DNA of 30,079 bases from Deinococcus murrayi DSM 11303 (GTDB lineage Bacteria; Deinococcota; Deinococci; Deinococcales; Deinococcaceae): contig NZ_AXWT01000018.1 in the NCBI RefSeq assembly GCF_000482805.1, positions 81,175 to 111,253 of the forward strand, read 5' to 3'. The position numbers and the translations under genes were made by a program. The notes below the pieces were generated by a model. It was not told the origin of the DNA. It ran no database searches and saw only the letters and a list, made by a program, of their open reading frames with translations. Of the stretch, positions 10,034 to 22,094 are shown in pieces (positions within the stretch are counted from its first letter, which is position 1; each line of letters begins with the position of its first letter).

Positions 10034-11032
10034 TCAGTTCGCGTACAGGCCCAGCCCCTCCTCGTCGCGCCCACCCACCGGCAGGCCGAGGTGGTCGTAG
10101 GCGTGAGCCGTGGCGACGCGGCCACGGGGCGTGCGCTTGATAAAGCCGAGCTGGATGAGGTACGGCTCGTATACGTCTTCCAGGGTCAGAGCGTCTTCCG
10201 AGATGGCGGTCGCCAGGGTGTCCACCCCCACCGGGCCGCCCGCAAAGCGGTGAATCAGGGTTTCGAGGTACTTCTTGTCACGGTCGTCTAAGCCCGCCGA
10301 GTCCAGGCCCAGGCGGTCGAGCGCGTCCATCGCGCGGGGCAGCTCGATGGTGTTCTCGCCCGCAACCTCGGCGTAATCGCGCACCCGGCGCAAGAGGCGC
10401 TTGGCGATGCGCATGGTGCCGCGTGACCGCGCCCCGATTTCGACGGCGGCCTCCTCGGTCAGCCCGAAGCCCAGCAGCCGGGCGTCGCGCTGGAGGTTGA
10501 TGCCAATCTCCTGGGGGGTGTAGTACTCCAGATGTTCGATGATGCCAAAGCGCGACCGCATCGGCGCGGTAATCAGGCCGGGCCGGGTGGTGGCCCCCAC
10601 CAGCGTGAAGCGCGGCAGCGGCAGCTCAATCGTCCGCGCTGCCGGACCCTGGCCCAGGACGATGTCCAGCTTGAAATCTTCCATCGCCGGGTAGAGGTGC
10701 TCTTCGGCCACCCGGCCCAGGCGGTGAATCTCGTCGATAAACAGCACGTCGCCTTCCTCCAGGCTGTTCGTCAGGATGGCGGCGAGGTCGCCCGGCTTCT
10801 CGATGGCCGGCCCCGACGTCACTCGGATATTGACCCCCAGTTCGTGCGCGATGATGTGCGCCAGGGTGGTCTTGCCCAGGCCCGGCGGGCCGAACAGGAG
10901 GGTGTGGTCCAGCGCCTCGCGGCGGCCCTTGGCGGCCTGGAGGTACACCGAGAGCTTCTCCTTGAGGCGTGCTTGCCCCACGTACTCGGCCAACGTCTTG
11001 GGCCGCAGCGCGGCGTCGAGCGGTTCGGTCAT
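10034..11032 (-). CDS. ruvB: Holliday junction branch migration ATPase RuvB
   Basis: The hexameric AAA+ motor that, with RuvA, drives branch migration of Holliday junctions. The 332-residue product shows [12 protein letters not shown], Walker A ([20 protein letters not shown]), Walker B with the DEIH box ([11 protein letters not shown]), sensor 1 ([11 protein letters not shown]), the arginine-finger region (PMRSRFG) and the C-terminal winged helix ([13 protein letters not shown]). Two in-frame ATGs are possible, at 11041 and 11032. The second is preferred: the first ATG is itself part of a TAATAT -10 box lying 7 bases before the second, and family members begin M-T/S-x-P-L-D. No ruvA or ruvC is adjacent. 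Confidence 0.97.
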   Translation of the reverse strand: MTEPLDAALRPKTLAEYVGQARLKEKLSVYLQAAKGRREALDHTLLFGPPGLGKTTLAHIIAHELGVNIRVTSGPAIEKPGDLAAILTNSLEEGDVLFIDEIHRLGRVAEEHLYPAMEDFKLDIVLGQGPAARTIELPLPRFTLVGATTRPGLITAPMRSRFGIIEHLEYYTPQEIGINLQRDARLLGFGLTEEAAVEIGARSRGTMRIAKRLLRRVRDYAEVAGENTIELPRAMDALDRLGLDSAGLDDRDKKYLETLIHRFAGGPVGVDTLATAISEDALTLEDVYEPYLIQLGFIKRTPRGRVATAHAYDHLGLPVGGRDEEGLGLYAN

Positions 11033-11039
11033 GCCCGAC

Positions 11040-11045
11040 ATATTA
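11040..11045 (-). promoter_or_regulatory. -10 box of ruvB that decides its start
   Basis: TAATAT on the minus strand overlaps the upstream ATG and lies 7 bases before the ATG at 11032. If this is the promoter, the upstream ATG is not transcribed in full and cannot be used. Confidence 0.5.
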
Positions 11046-11084
11046 CGCTATTTGCGAAATCGGGTGGCGTGGCTTGAGTCCCCT

Positions 11085-11801
11085 TCACGACCCGCCGTAC
11101 TGCCGCAGCAGGCCCGGCAGGTCGGCGGCGAGAGTACCGTCAATCACTTCTGCATTGGCGTACACGCGCACAAAGCGTCCCTGAGGGTCAATGACGCTGA
11201 CTTGGTCGCCGTGAATGAGGGCCGCTTGCACCGCTGCCGCGCCGACCTGCTGGGCGTTGGCGGCCCCGTTGCCGGAGGGCGTGGCAGTGGCCTCCTGGCC
11301 CATGGAGCCGTGGCCCCTATGGGCACTGTGATCCACGGCAGGCTGCGGCTCGATGTGGCGAATGCCCACAAACATCGTGCGGGCGGCCTCGTTGATGGTG
11401 GCAGTGTCGCCCGTCAGCCCCGAAAAGGCCGGATTAAAGCGGGCCAGGTAATCGCGCACCACCTGCGGGCGGTCGTGCTCCGGGTCCACCGAGATGAACT
11501 GCACCTGCACCCGCTGGCGCTGGTCTTCTGGAAGGTCGGCATAGATGCGCGCCAGGCTCGCCAGAGTCGCTGGGCAGACATCCGGGCAGCGCACAAAGCC
11601 GTAGAACATCAGCCGCATTCGGCCATCCGAAGCACTCAGGGTGGTGCGCTCGCCCCGCTCGTTGAGCAGTGGGAGTGCAGGCAACTCGACTGGCGTGTCA
11701 AGTGCGGTTCCTCCGGCCAGGGAAGGGGAGACGTTCCGGTAGAGCAGCAGCCCCCCCAGGACCGCTGCCACCACCAACAGCACCGCGGTGAGCCATTTCA
11801 T
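11085..11801 (-). CDS. SCO1/SenC-family copper chaperone for cytochrome oxidase
   Basis: A membrane-anchored thioredoxin-fold protein that delivers copper to, or reduces, the CuA site of cytochrome oxidase subunit II. The 238 residues start with one membrane anchor (WLTAVLLVVAAVLGGLLLY, 3-21). Then come the copper motif FVRCPDVCP (Cys72 and Cys76) and FISVDPEHDRP. The conserved histidine is probably His197 in LIHGDQVSVIDPQG. Between residues about 150 and 190 there is an extra low-complexity insertion with four His and one Met (DHSAHRGHGSMG). The start at 11801 is the ATG directly before the anchor, with TAGCTT 8 bases upstream. It lies downstream of the oxidase subunit genes on the same strand. 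Confidence 0.9.
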   Translation of the reverse strand: MKWLTAVLLVVAAVLGGLLLYRNVSPSLAGGTALDTPVELPALPLLNERGERTTLSASDGRMRLMFYGFVRCPDVCPATLASLARIYADLPEDQRQRVQVQFISVDPEHDRPQVVRDYLARFNPAFSGLTGDTATINEAARTMFVGIRHIEPQPAVDHSAHRGHGSMGQEATATPSGNGAANAQQVGAAAVQAALIHGDQVSVIDPQGRFVRVYANAEVIDGTLAADLPGLLRQYGGS

Positions 11802-11847
11802 CGCAGCCCAAGCTAGCGGCGAGGGTGGGGGCCGCGTGTCCCAGGAA

Positions 11848-11947
11848 AGTCGCCAGCCGCCAGCTAAAAAGAGGGCGGGGACGCTCGTCACGTCCCCACC
11901 CCTTCAGTCCTGTTGTGCTGGCCGCTGGCGACTGGCGGCTGAAAGCT
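11848..11947. repeat. AGCNNCC heptad inverted-arm repeat (locus C)
   Basis: The left arm (11848-11865) reads AGTCGCC, AGCCGCC, AGCT. The right arm (11917-11947) reads on the minus strand AGCTTTC, AGCCGCC, AGTCGCC, AGCGGCC, AGC. The shared AGTCGCC/AGCCGCC heptads make the arms inverse copies. A terminator hairpin sits between them. It separates the oxidase gene from the Sco gene. Confidence 0.8.
11866..11901 (-). terminator. Intrinsic terminator of the cytochrome oxidase operon
   Basis: Read on the minus strand, GGGTGGGGACG (11901-11891) pairs with CGTCCCCGCCC (11883-11873) with one internal mismatch and a 7-base loop, and is followed by CTCTTTTTAG. A GC stem plus T-run downstream of the oxidase stop codon is a standard intrinsic terminator. 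Confidence 0.8.
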
Positions 11948-11950
11948 CCC

Positions 11951-14406
<2,456 letters not shown>

Positions 14407-14410
<4 letters not shown>

Positions 14411-15624
14411 TGGGTCCCTCCTCTGGGGGCCGCATCCCCCGCGCTGCCAATCACCGGCGAGTCACGCCAGTAGTCGGCCTCTTCCGGCAGGCGCAGGCTG
14501 CGCAGATAGGCCGCGATATCCGACAGTTCTTGCTCGGTCAGCACGCCGCCCTTTTGCACTTGGCCGTTGACCTTGTAGGTCGCGCCGTTGTAGGGGGGCA
14601 TCAGGCTGCCGGGCTTGACGCCAGGGCTGTTGGCCAGCCAGGGAATCAGCATCCGCTCGGCTTCGGCTCCTTCCCACATCCCGGCGCCCAGCGTGCGGCG
14701 GGTGCCGAAGAAGCTCAGATCAGGCCCTGCTGCACCGTTGGCCGGGGTGCCCTGCACCCGGTGGCAAGCGGCGCAGGCCAGTGCCCCGGTCGAGGGCTTG
14801 CCCTGCATAAAGAGCTGGTAGCCGCGCTCCTCGGCGCTGCCGGGAGCGGGGGTGGGGGCGCGGTACTCGGCGGCCACCCGCAGGAACGTGTTGTAACGCT
14901 CCGGCTCCAGCGCAATCACCTTGAAGCGCATGTTGGCGTGAGAAGCCCCACACAGCAGCGAGCAGTTGCCCTGGTAGACGCCGGGACGGTCGGTGTCAAT
15001 CTGCCAGGTCTTTTCCGTGCCGGGGGTCGCGTTGCGCTGCCCGCCCAAGTTGGGTGCCCAGAACGCATGCATCACGTCCCCGGAGGTGATCGTGACCGCC
15101 ACCGGGTTGCGGGTGGGCATCACCATCTCGTTACCGTTGGTCACCACGCCGCCCGCCGCCGCCGTCGCGCTGGGGTAGCTGAAGTTCCACCAGAACTGCC
15201 GCGAGAGAGCCGAGACCACCGTGGCGTTTTCCGGGGTGGGATTCAGTCTCGCCATCGAACGCACCGTGAGCACGCTCAGCACAATCACAATCAGGACCGG
15301 AACTGCCACCAGCACAACTTCCAGCCGGTTGTTGCCGTGAAACTGGGCTGGCTCCGCCGAGTTGTTCTCCTCGCGGAAGCGCCGCACTGTGGCAAACAAC
15401 GCGTAGGACACCCCAACAAAGATGATGATCGAAAAGGCAATCGCCCAGACGCTCATCCAGAAAATCTCACGGTTGTAGGCCGACGCCATGTCGCCCAACG
15501 TGATGAACTGGTTCGACTGACAGCCCGTTAGCAGCGCGGCCCCTGCCGTCAGGAGGATTCCCCTCACGAAGAGCGCCCGGCCTCCCCCTGGGCCGCGGGC
15601 ACGACCACTCTGGTTGGTGTTCAA
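14407..15624 (-). CDS. ctaC: Cytochrome c oxidase subunit II with fused cytochrome c domain
   Basis: Receives electrons and passes them through CuA to subunit I. The 405-residue lipoprotein precursor has a signal with lipobox LLTG-C (Cys35). Two COX2 membrane helices follow ([20 protein letters not shown] and [19 protein letters not shown]), then the CuA cupredoxin domain (His186, Cys221, Cys225, His229, Met232 in [12 protein letters not shown]), and a C-terminal class I cytochrome c (CAACH at 284-288, axial Met about 342 in LMPPYN). The TTG start at 15624 is chosen because AAAGGAG lies 5 bases upstream; the GTG at 15630 would overlap that site. The residue between the CuA cysteines that is normally Glu is Leu here. 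Confidence 0.92.
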
Positions 15625-15840
15625 TGTCACTCCTTTCCTTTTCCTCACGTCCCAGTGTAGTCGCTTCCACCGGGACCTTGCATCTTCCAAAACCGCCCGC
15701 CCCGCGCAGCTCGCGGCAGGGTCGACCGAGCGGTCAGGGACGCCCCCCATGAGAGCAGGTGGGGAGGTAGGCAAGTGTCCTTAGATTCCTGAGGACCGGA
15801 TGCAGGGGCCTTCCGGGGTTCCCCGCACCTGCGCAGCGCT
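15625..15840. other. 216-base gap between ctaB and ctaC
   Basis: It holds the ctaC promoter region: on the minus strand, TACACT at 15654-15659, then a Shine-Dalgarno AAAGGAG at 15630-15636 placed 5 bases before the TTG start. The rest contains only short GC hairpins (for example a 5-bp CGGGG/CCCCG pair near 15815) and no convincing ORF. The frame upstream of ctaC stays open but has no supporting start site. Confidence 0.5.
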
Positions 15841-16775
<935 letters not shown>

Positions 16776-16779
<4 letters not shown>

Positions 16780-17762
16780 GCCGCCACCTCACCCGTGCGG
16801 GCTGGGGGTGGCACCCGGCGCAGGGCAATCAGCGCCTCATAACCCAGCAAGACGGTCACGAGCCACATGATGCACGCCAGCGCGAGGTGGGTGAGCTGCA
16901 TCCAGTTGGGAGCTTTGAGGGCCACGTTGAGAAAGCCCACCGCCATCTGCGCGGCAATCACCCCGACGAGCGCGGCCCCCCAGCGGGTCACGGCGGGCGA
17001 GGGCCGCCAGCGCCGCAGTGCCCCCACCAGCCACACCAGGTACGCACTCGTGAGCACCGCGAGCAGGGGATGCACCACCCGCAAGTTTTCAATCAGGGTG
17101 GCGGTCGCTCCAAAATCGCGCCGCACCGTATCGAGCGGGGTGCCGGGAGCGGGCGCAAACAGGAGGTCGCCCAGCGCCGTGACCGCCCCCGCCATGCCCA
17201 GCACCAGCGAGAGGCACAGGCCCAGTGCCAGCGCCCCCAGCGTGCGGCCCTGCCCGCGCAGCCGCAGCGCCGGACGCCCGGACGCCCATAGCGCCGTGAG
17301 CAGCAGCGCTCCCAGCAGCAAAAAGGTGTTCGCCAGGTGAATGCCCTGCACCAGCCCCCGCGCCGGGTCGGTCGAGTCGGCGGTAAGGCCGAGCCGTACC
17401 TGCACGCCGCCGACCAGCCCTTCGAGCAAAATCAGCCCAAAGCTGAGCGCCGCCCCCAACCGGGCTGGGTGCCCCTTGGGGGTGGTCCGCACGGCCAGCG
17501 CGATGAGCGCCAGCGCGAGCAGGCCACTGGCCGCGCTCGTCAAGCGGTGGCTGAACTCAATCAGGGTATGGACCGTGGGGCTTTGCGGCACCACCACCCC
17601 GTTACACAGGGGCCAGTGGTCGCCGCAGCCTGCCCCCGCCCCAGTGATGCGGACCACCGCGCCCCACAGAATCACCAGCACGTTGTAGACCAGGGCGACC
17701 CAGGCCAACCGGGGCAGCCACGCGCCCGCACCCCGGCGGGGAACCGTCAGCGTTCCGCTCAT
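16776..17762 (-). CDS. ctaA: Haem A synthase (CtaA/COX15)
   Basis: Oxidises the C8 methyl of haem O to formyl, giving haem A. The 328-residue protein has eight predicted membrane helices in two four-helix halves. Visible features are [22 protein letters not shown] (family signature with the loop cysteines), a haem-ligand His in [10 protein letters not shown], and in the second half [17 protein letters not shown] and [11 protein letters not shown]. The start at 17762 is the ATG 3 bases after AGGAGG; upstream in-frame codons lack hydrophobic or conserved content. It is the first gene of the ctaA-ctaB-ctaC-ctaD run and diverges from the lyxose isomerase gene. Confidence 0.94.
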
Positions 17763-17826
17763 CTTCCTCCTCACCGTCCCTTCCGCGCCCTCACCCGGCT
17801 TCAGCGGCAAGCGCGGTCAGCCCGGC

Positions 17827-17833
17827 TATTCTA
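17827..17833. promoter_or_regulatory. Shared -10-like element between ctaA and lyxose isomerase
   Basis: TATTCTA reads TATTCT on the plus strand and TAGAAT on the minus strand, so a single heptamer could serve as -10 for both divergent genes. Both genes have Shine-Dalgarno sites and would have leaders of roughly 60 bases, unlike most genes here. No clear -35 box was found in either direction. Confidence 0.35.
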
Positions 17834-17899
17834 CTGGCCAGGGCTGCCGGAAGATTGTCCCCTCTGCGCCGCCGCGTCCTCCTGTCCCCTGAGGTGCCC

Positions 17900-18574
17900 A
17901 TGCTGCGTTCCGAAGTCAATGCCGCCCAGCGCCGCGCCCTTGCCCTCCTGCGAGAACTGCGCTTTGCCCTGCCGCCCTGGGTGACCTGGTCGCCGGCAGA
18001 GTGGGCGGCTCAGCCGGAAGTGGCGGCCTACTGCCGTGCCCGGCAGATGGGCTGGGACGTGACCGACTTCGGGTCGGGAGACTTTGCCCGGCGGGGCCTG
18101 CTGCTGGTGTGCACCCGCAATGGCCGCCCCGGTGTGCCCGGCGACGTGCCCTACGCCGAAAAGCTCCTGCTGGTCGGCGAGGGGCAGGAGACCCCCCTGC
18201 ACACCCATCACCACAAGACCGAGGACATCATTCACCGGGGGGGCGGGGTGCTCATCCTAGAGCTGGCTTTGGTGACCGGGACCGGAGAAATCCGCGACGT
18301 GCCCGTGCCCGTTCTCACGGATGGCCGGCTGCGCCACATTCCGCCGCTCTCTGCGCTCGCGCTGTACCCCGGCGAGAGCATCACGCTGCGGCCCGGCACC
18401 TTCCACCGTTTCTATGCGCGGCCCGGCGCTGGCCCTGTGCTCGCGGGAGAGGTGAGCAGCGTGAACGACGACCTGCACGACAACCTCTTTCTGGAGGCGG
18501 TGGGCCGCTTTCCCCCGCTGGAGGAGGATGAAGCCCCCCTCTACCCGCTGTGGAGCGAGGTGGGGCGTTCGTAA
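17900..18574 (+). CDS. D-lyxose isomerase family cupin
   Basis: D-lyxose ketol-isomerases interconvert D-lyxose and D-xylulose (also D-mannose and D-fructose). The 224 residues match the usual family length. The metal-binding cupin motif is TPLHTHHHKTEDIIHRGGG, giving His101, His103 and Glu108, with the fourth ligand probably His169 in PGTFHRFYA. VSSVNDDLHDNLFLE near the C-terminus is also characteristic. The start ATG at 17900 is preceded by GAGGTG, a usable ribosome site; a longer frame begins with TTG at 17855 but has no support. There is no sugar kinase or transporter next to it, so the pathway is unclear; the real substrate might be another sugar. Confidence 0.85.
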   Translation: MLRSEVNAAQRRALALLRELRFALPPWVTWSPAEWAAQPEVAAYCRARQMGWDVTDFGSGDFARRGLLLVCTRNGRPGVPGDVPYAEKLLLVGEGQETPLHTHHHKTEDIIHRGGGVLILELALVTGTGEIRDVPVPVLTDGRLRHIPPLSALALYPGESITLRPGTFHRFYARPGAGPVLAGEVSSVNDDLHDNLFLEAVGRFPPLEEDEAPLYPLWSEVGRS

Positions 18575-18606
18575 GCTCCCGGACACCCGCCCCGGCTTCC
18601 GGCCCC

Positions 18607-18612
18607 TAGACT
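18607..18612 (+). promoter_or_regulatory. -10 box of the DUF420 gene
   Basis: TAGACT, 7 bases before a GTG start. It matches the hexamer used by pnp, the molybdopterin oxidoreductase and the acyltransferase. Confidence 0.5.
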
Positions 18613-18619
18613 GCCGGGC

Positions 18620-19099
18620 GTGGCACCGATCATCAACCAGTGGGCCGTCATCACCATCGTTCTGAGCGGCATCGCGCTCCTGTTCGGTGTCGCTTTCATT
18701 CGCCGGGGCAACCGCGAGGCGCATATGCGGGCGATGCTCGCCGCGAGCGCACTGGCGACCCTCTTTCTGGTGCTGTACCTCACCCGGCTTGCCATGGGCT
18801 ACGAAAAGCAATATGTCGGGCCGGAGCAGTGGCGGACGGCTTACTTCGTCCTCCTGATAAGCCACATCATCCTGGCCGCCGCGAACCTGCCCCTCGCCCT
18901 CGGTGCCCTGTGGAACGCCTGGAAGGGCCTCCGGGCTGCCGGAAATCTCGCCAACATCGGCGCACCTGCGGCCCGGCCCTACTTCGCCCGGCACCGCGCT
19001 TGGGTGCGCTGGACAGTTCCGGTGTGGCTGTATGTGGCGGTCACGGGCTGGATTATTTACCTGGTGCTGGGCAGATACGGCGCGGTGATGACGGGATAA
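18620..19099 (+). CDS. DUF420 membrane protein, CtaM/YozB-like
   Basis: A 159-residue protein with four membrane helices: [57 protein letters not shown] and [19 protein letters not shown]. Conserved histidines occur in [19 protein letters not shown] and [10 protein letters not shown]. This is the DUF420 (YozB/CtaM) pattern. Family members in Staphylococcus and Bacillus are needed for activity of haem-A-containing terminal oxidases, which fits its position close to ctaA. A GTG start is set by TAGACT 7 bases upstream. It is transcribed toward panB, with a heptad repeat between them. Confidence 0.85.
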   Translation: MAPIINQWAVITIVLSGIALLFGVAFIRRGNREAHMRAMLAASALATLFLVLYLTRLAMGYEKQYVGPEQWRTAYFVLLISHIILAAANLPLALGALWNAWKGLRAAGNLANIGAPAARPYFARHRAWVRWTVPVWLYVAVTGWIIYLVLGRYGAVMTG

Positions 19100-19101
19100 A
19101 G

Positions 19102-19175
19102 AGCCACCAGCTACCAGCCGCCAGCTTCCAGCAAGCAGTTCCTGGCTGGCGGCTGCAAGCTGGTTGCTGATAGCT
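19102..19175. repeat. AGCNNCC heptad inverted-arm repeat (locus D)
   Basis: The left arm (19102-19134) reads AGCCACC, AGCTACC, AGCCGCC, AGCTTCC, AGCAA. The right arm (19143-19175) reads on the minus strand AGCTATC, AGCAACC, AGCTTGC, AGCCGCC, AGCCA. The short centre (AGCAGTTCC) has no independent terminator. It spans the whole gap between the DUF420 gene and panB, which run in the same direction. Confidence 0.8.
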
Positions 19176-19176
19176 T
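19171..19176 (+). promoter_or_regulatory. -10 box of panB inside repeat D
   Basis: TAGCTT lies 6 bases before the panB ATG. Its first five bases are the end of the right heptad arm, so the repeat provides the promoter core. Confidence 0.45.
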
Positions 19177-19182
19177 CCTCCC

Positions 19183-20004
19183 ATGAAACGCACCGTCCCC
19201 GACCTGCTCCAGGCTGCCGACCCACTGGTCATGGTGACGGCTTACGACTACCCCAGTGCTCGGCACGCCGAGGCCGCCGGGGTGGACCTGATTTTGGTCG
19301 GCGACAGCCTGGGCAACGTGGTGCTCGGCTACGACTCGACCGCCCCCGTCACCCTGGCCGACATGATTCATCACGGGCGGGCCGTGCGGCGAGGGGCGCC
19401 GGAGACGTTTGTGGTGGTCGATTTGCCCTTTGGCACCTACCAGACGGGAGCTGGGGACGCCATGCGTGCGGCGGTGCAGGTCATCCAGCAGACCGGAGCC
19501 GACGCCGTGAAGATGGAGGGGGCCACCCCCGAAATCCTGGAGGCCGTCACCGTGCTGACCCGCAATGGCATCCCGGTGATGGGGCACGTCGGGCTGATGC
19601 CCCAGACCGCCACCGCCCAGGGCGGCCTGAGGGTGCAGGGCCGCGACGAGGAGGGAGCGCGGCGCACGCTGGAAGGGGCACTGGCCCTGCAGGAAGCCGG
19701 AGCCTTTAGCGTGGTGCTGGAGGCGATTCCGGCGCGGCTGGCGCGGCTCATCACCGAGCGGCTCTCTGTCCCCACGATTGGCATCGGGGCAGGAGTCCAC
19801 TGCCGGGGGCAGGTCCTCGTCTATCATGACCTGCTGGGCCTCTACGAGGGCGAGGAGAAAAAGCTCGCCAAACGCTATGCCGAGCTGGGCCGCACTTCCC
19901 GCGAGGCGCTGGAGGCCTATGCCCGCGAGGTCCGCGCCCGCGAGTTCCCCGGCAAAGCGCACAGTTTTGTGATAAAAGATGAGGTACTGGACAAGCTTTA
20001 CTGA
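19183..20004 (+). CDS. panB: 3-methyl-2-oxobutanoate hydroxymethyltransferase
   Basis: Transfers a hydroxymethyl group from methylene-tetrahydrofolate to alpha-ketoisovalerate, giving ketopantoate, the first committed step of pantothenate and CoA synthesis. The 273-residue TIM-barrel enzyme shows [36 protein letters not shown] (Mg-binding Asp), [41 protein letters not shown] and VYHDLLGL. The start is the ATG 6 bases after TAGCTT. Unlike many genomes, no panC or panD is adjacent; the gene stands alone between the DUF420 gene and a GGDEF gene. Identification is firm. Confidence 0.97.
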   Translation: MKRTVPDLLQAADPLVMVTAYDYPSARHAEAAGVDLILVGDSLGNVVLGYDSTAPVTLADMIHHGRAVRRGAPETFVVVDLPFGTYQTGAGDAMRAAVQVIQQTGADAVKMEGATPEILEAVTVLTRNGIPVMGHVGLMPQTATAQGGLRVQGRDEEGARRTLEGALALQEAGAFSVVLEAIPARLARLITERLSVPTIGIGAGVHCRGQVLVYHDLLGLYEGEEKKLAKRYAELGRTSREALEAYAREVRAREFPGKAHSFVIKDEVLDKLY

Positions 20005-20021
20005 AGTGTTGGCGGGGACTG

Positions 20022-20036
20022 TGGGTGGCCCACCCA
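20022..20036. promoter_or_regulatory. 15-base perfect palindrome after panB
   Basis: TGGGTGG-C-CCACCCA, 7-bp arms around one base, lies 18 bases after the panB stop and upstream of the GGDEF gene. One base cannot form a hairpin loop, so a protein-binding site for the downstream gene is as likely as a terminator. Confidence 0.3.
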
Positions 20037-20093
20037 TTGGGGGAAGGGCACAGTTGCGCTGACGCCAGCATGAGATGTTATGACGAGAGGACG

Positions 20094-21116
20094 ATGCCCC
20101 CTCGTCCTGTGGGACCGGAGCTGCCCGAACGTCTCGTGCGGGTGTATTTTCGGCTGCTTTTGCCGTTGATAGCGGCGGCGGTGCTGTCCATCATCCCGGA
20201 GCTGACGGGCGGCCTGCATCCGCTCGCCGCGAGCTTTGCAGGAATGCTCGCGTTTTTCGCGGTGCTGCACCTGCTGCGCCCCGGCTGGAGCGAGGGGGTG
20301 CGGCTGGGGTTTGCGCTCAGCTTCCTTATCTTTCTGGCGGTGTTGGTCCTAGAGCCGCAGGGCCTGCGGGTCCGTACAGCCTACGAGGGGCTGATTTTGC
20401 ACCTGCTGCTGTTGCTGGTGCCGCTCAATGTGCTGACCTGGCACCTGCTGTTCAGCGACCGCCCCCGCTGGGGGCAGATGCTCTCGCTGGTGCTTGTGGG
20501 GATGGGCACCCTCGCGGCGACCCGCTGGGAGGACATCGCGGCCACTCGCCTCACGACCTCGGCGCTGCTGCTGGCGGTCAGCCTGGTGACCCACTTTTTT
20601 GGGGGTGCGGTCGTGGACCTGCATCGCCGCATGCGTGAGGAAGAGCGCCGCGCCCGCCAAGACCCCCTGACCGGGTTGGGCAACCGTCTCGCGTTCGCGG
20701 AGACCTGCGCCCAGACCCAGACCGCTGGCGTGCTTGCCGTGCTGGACATCGACCACTTCAAGGCCGTCAATGACCGCCTGGGCCACGAGGCCGGGGACCG
20801 GGTACTGCGGGAGGTTGCAGACAGGCTGCGCGGCGGGCTGGGAAAGGACGCCGTTCTCTTCCGCTGGGGGGGCGAAGAGTTCGTGGCAGTCTTGCCCGGT
20901 TGGGCGGTAGCGGAAGCGGCGCAGGTGTTGGAGTCGGTGCGGGGGGACATCGCGGCGCACTCCTTCGGCGAGGGAGAACGCATCACCCTCAGCGTGGGCC
21001 TGTGCCCCTACGACCCTGCACGGGGCCTCGCCCCCGCTTTTACCCAGGCGGACGCCGCCCTGCGCCGCGCCAAGGACACCGGGCGCGACCGGTTGGTCGC
21101 GGCTCCGGCAGCCTGA
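20094..21116 (+). CDS. Membrane-bound diguanylate cyclase (GGDEF)
   Basis: Makes c-di-GMP from two GTP. The 340 residues have about five or six membrane helices in residues 17-172, a short basic linker (RRMREEERRARQDP) and a C-terminal GGDEF domain with DPLTGLGNRLAF, VLDIDHFKAVNDRLGHEAGD and RWGGEEF (motif 259-263), followed by ITLSVGL and AQADAAL-type end motifs. The active-site signature is GGEEF, a fully competent variant. The RxxD inhibitory site is missing: LGKD stands where it should be. The start at 20094 is uncertain; ATG at 20070 would add eight residues. The gene converges on livM with 24 bases between stops. Confidence 0.88.
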   Translation: MPPRPVGPELPERLVRVYFRLLLPLIAAAVLSIIPELTGGLHPLAASFAGMLAFFAVLHLLRPGWSEGVRLGFALSFLIFLAVLVLEPQGLRVRTAYEGLILHLLLLLVPLNVLTWHLLFSDRPRWGQMLSLVLVGMGTLAATRWEDIAATRLTTSALLLAVSLVTHFFGGAVVDLHRRMREEERRARQDPLTGLGNRLAFAETCAQTQTAGVLAVLDIDHFKAVNDRLGHEAGDRVLREVADRLRGGLGKDAVLFRWGGEEFVAVLPGWAVAEAAQVLESVRGDIAAHSFGEGERITLSVGLCPYDPARGLAPAFTQADAALRRAKDTGRDRLVAAPAA

Positions 21117-21140
21117 GGCGCGGGGAGGAACAAGGGCCGC

Positions 21141-22090
<950 letters not shown>

Positions 22091-22094
<4 letters not shown>

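Noticed and set aside
15625..15774. N-terminal extension of ctaC to an ATG at 15774
   Set aside because: It would place about 50 non-conserved residues before a clear lipoprotein signal; the TTG with a properly spaced AAAGGAG explains the start better.
17855..17899. TTG start of the lyxose isomerase at 17855
   Set aside because: The extra residues are non-conserved and the ATG at 17900 has a ribosome site and gives family length.
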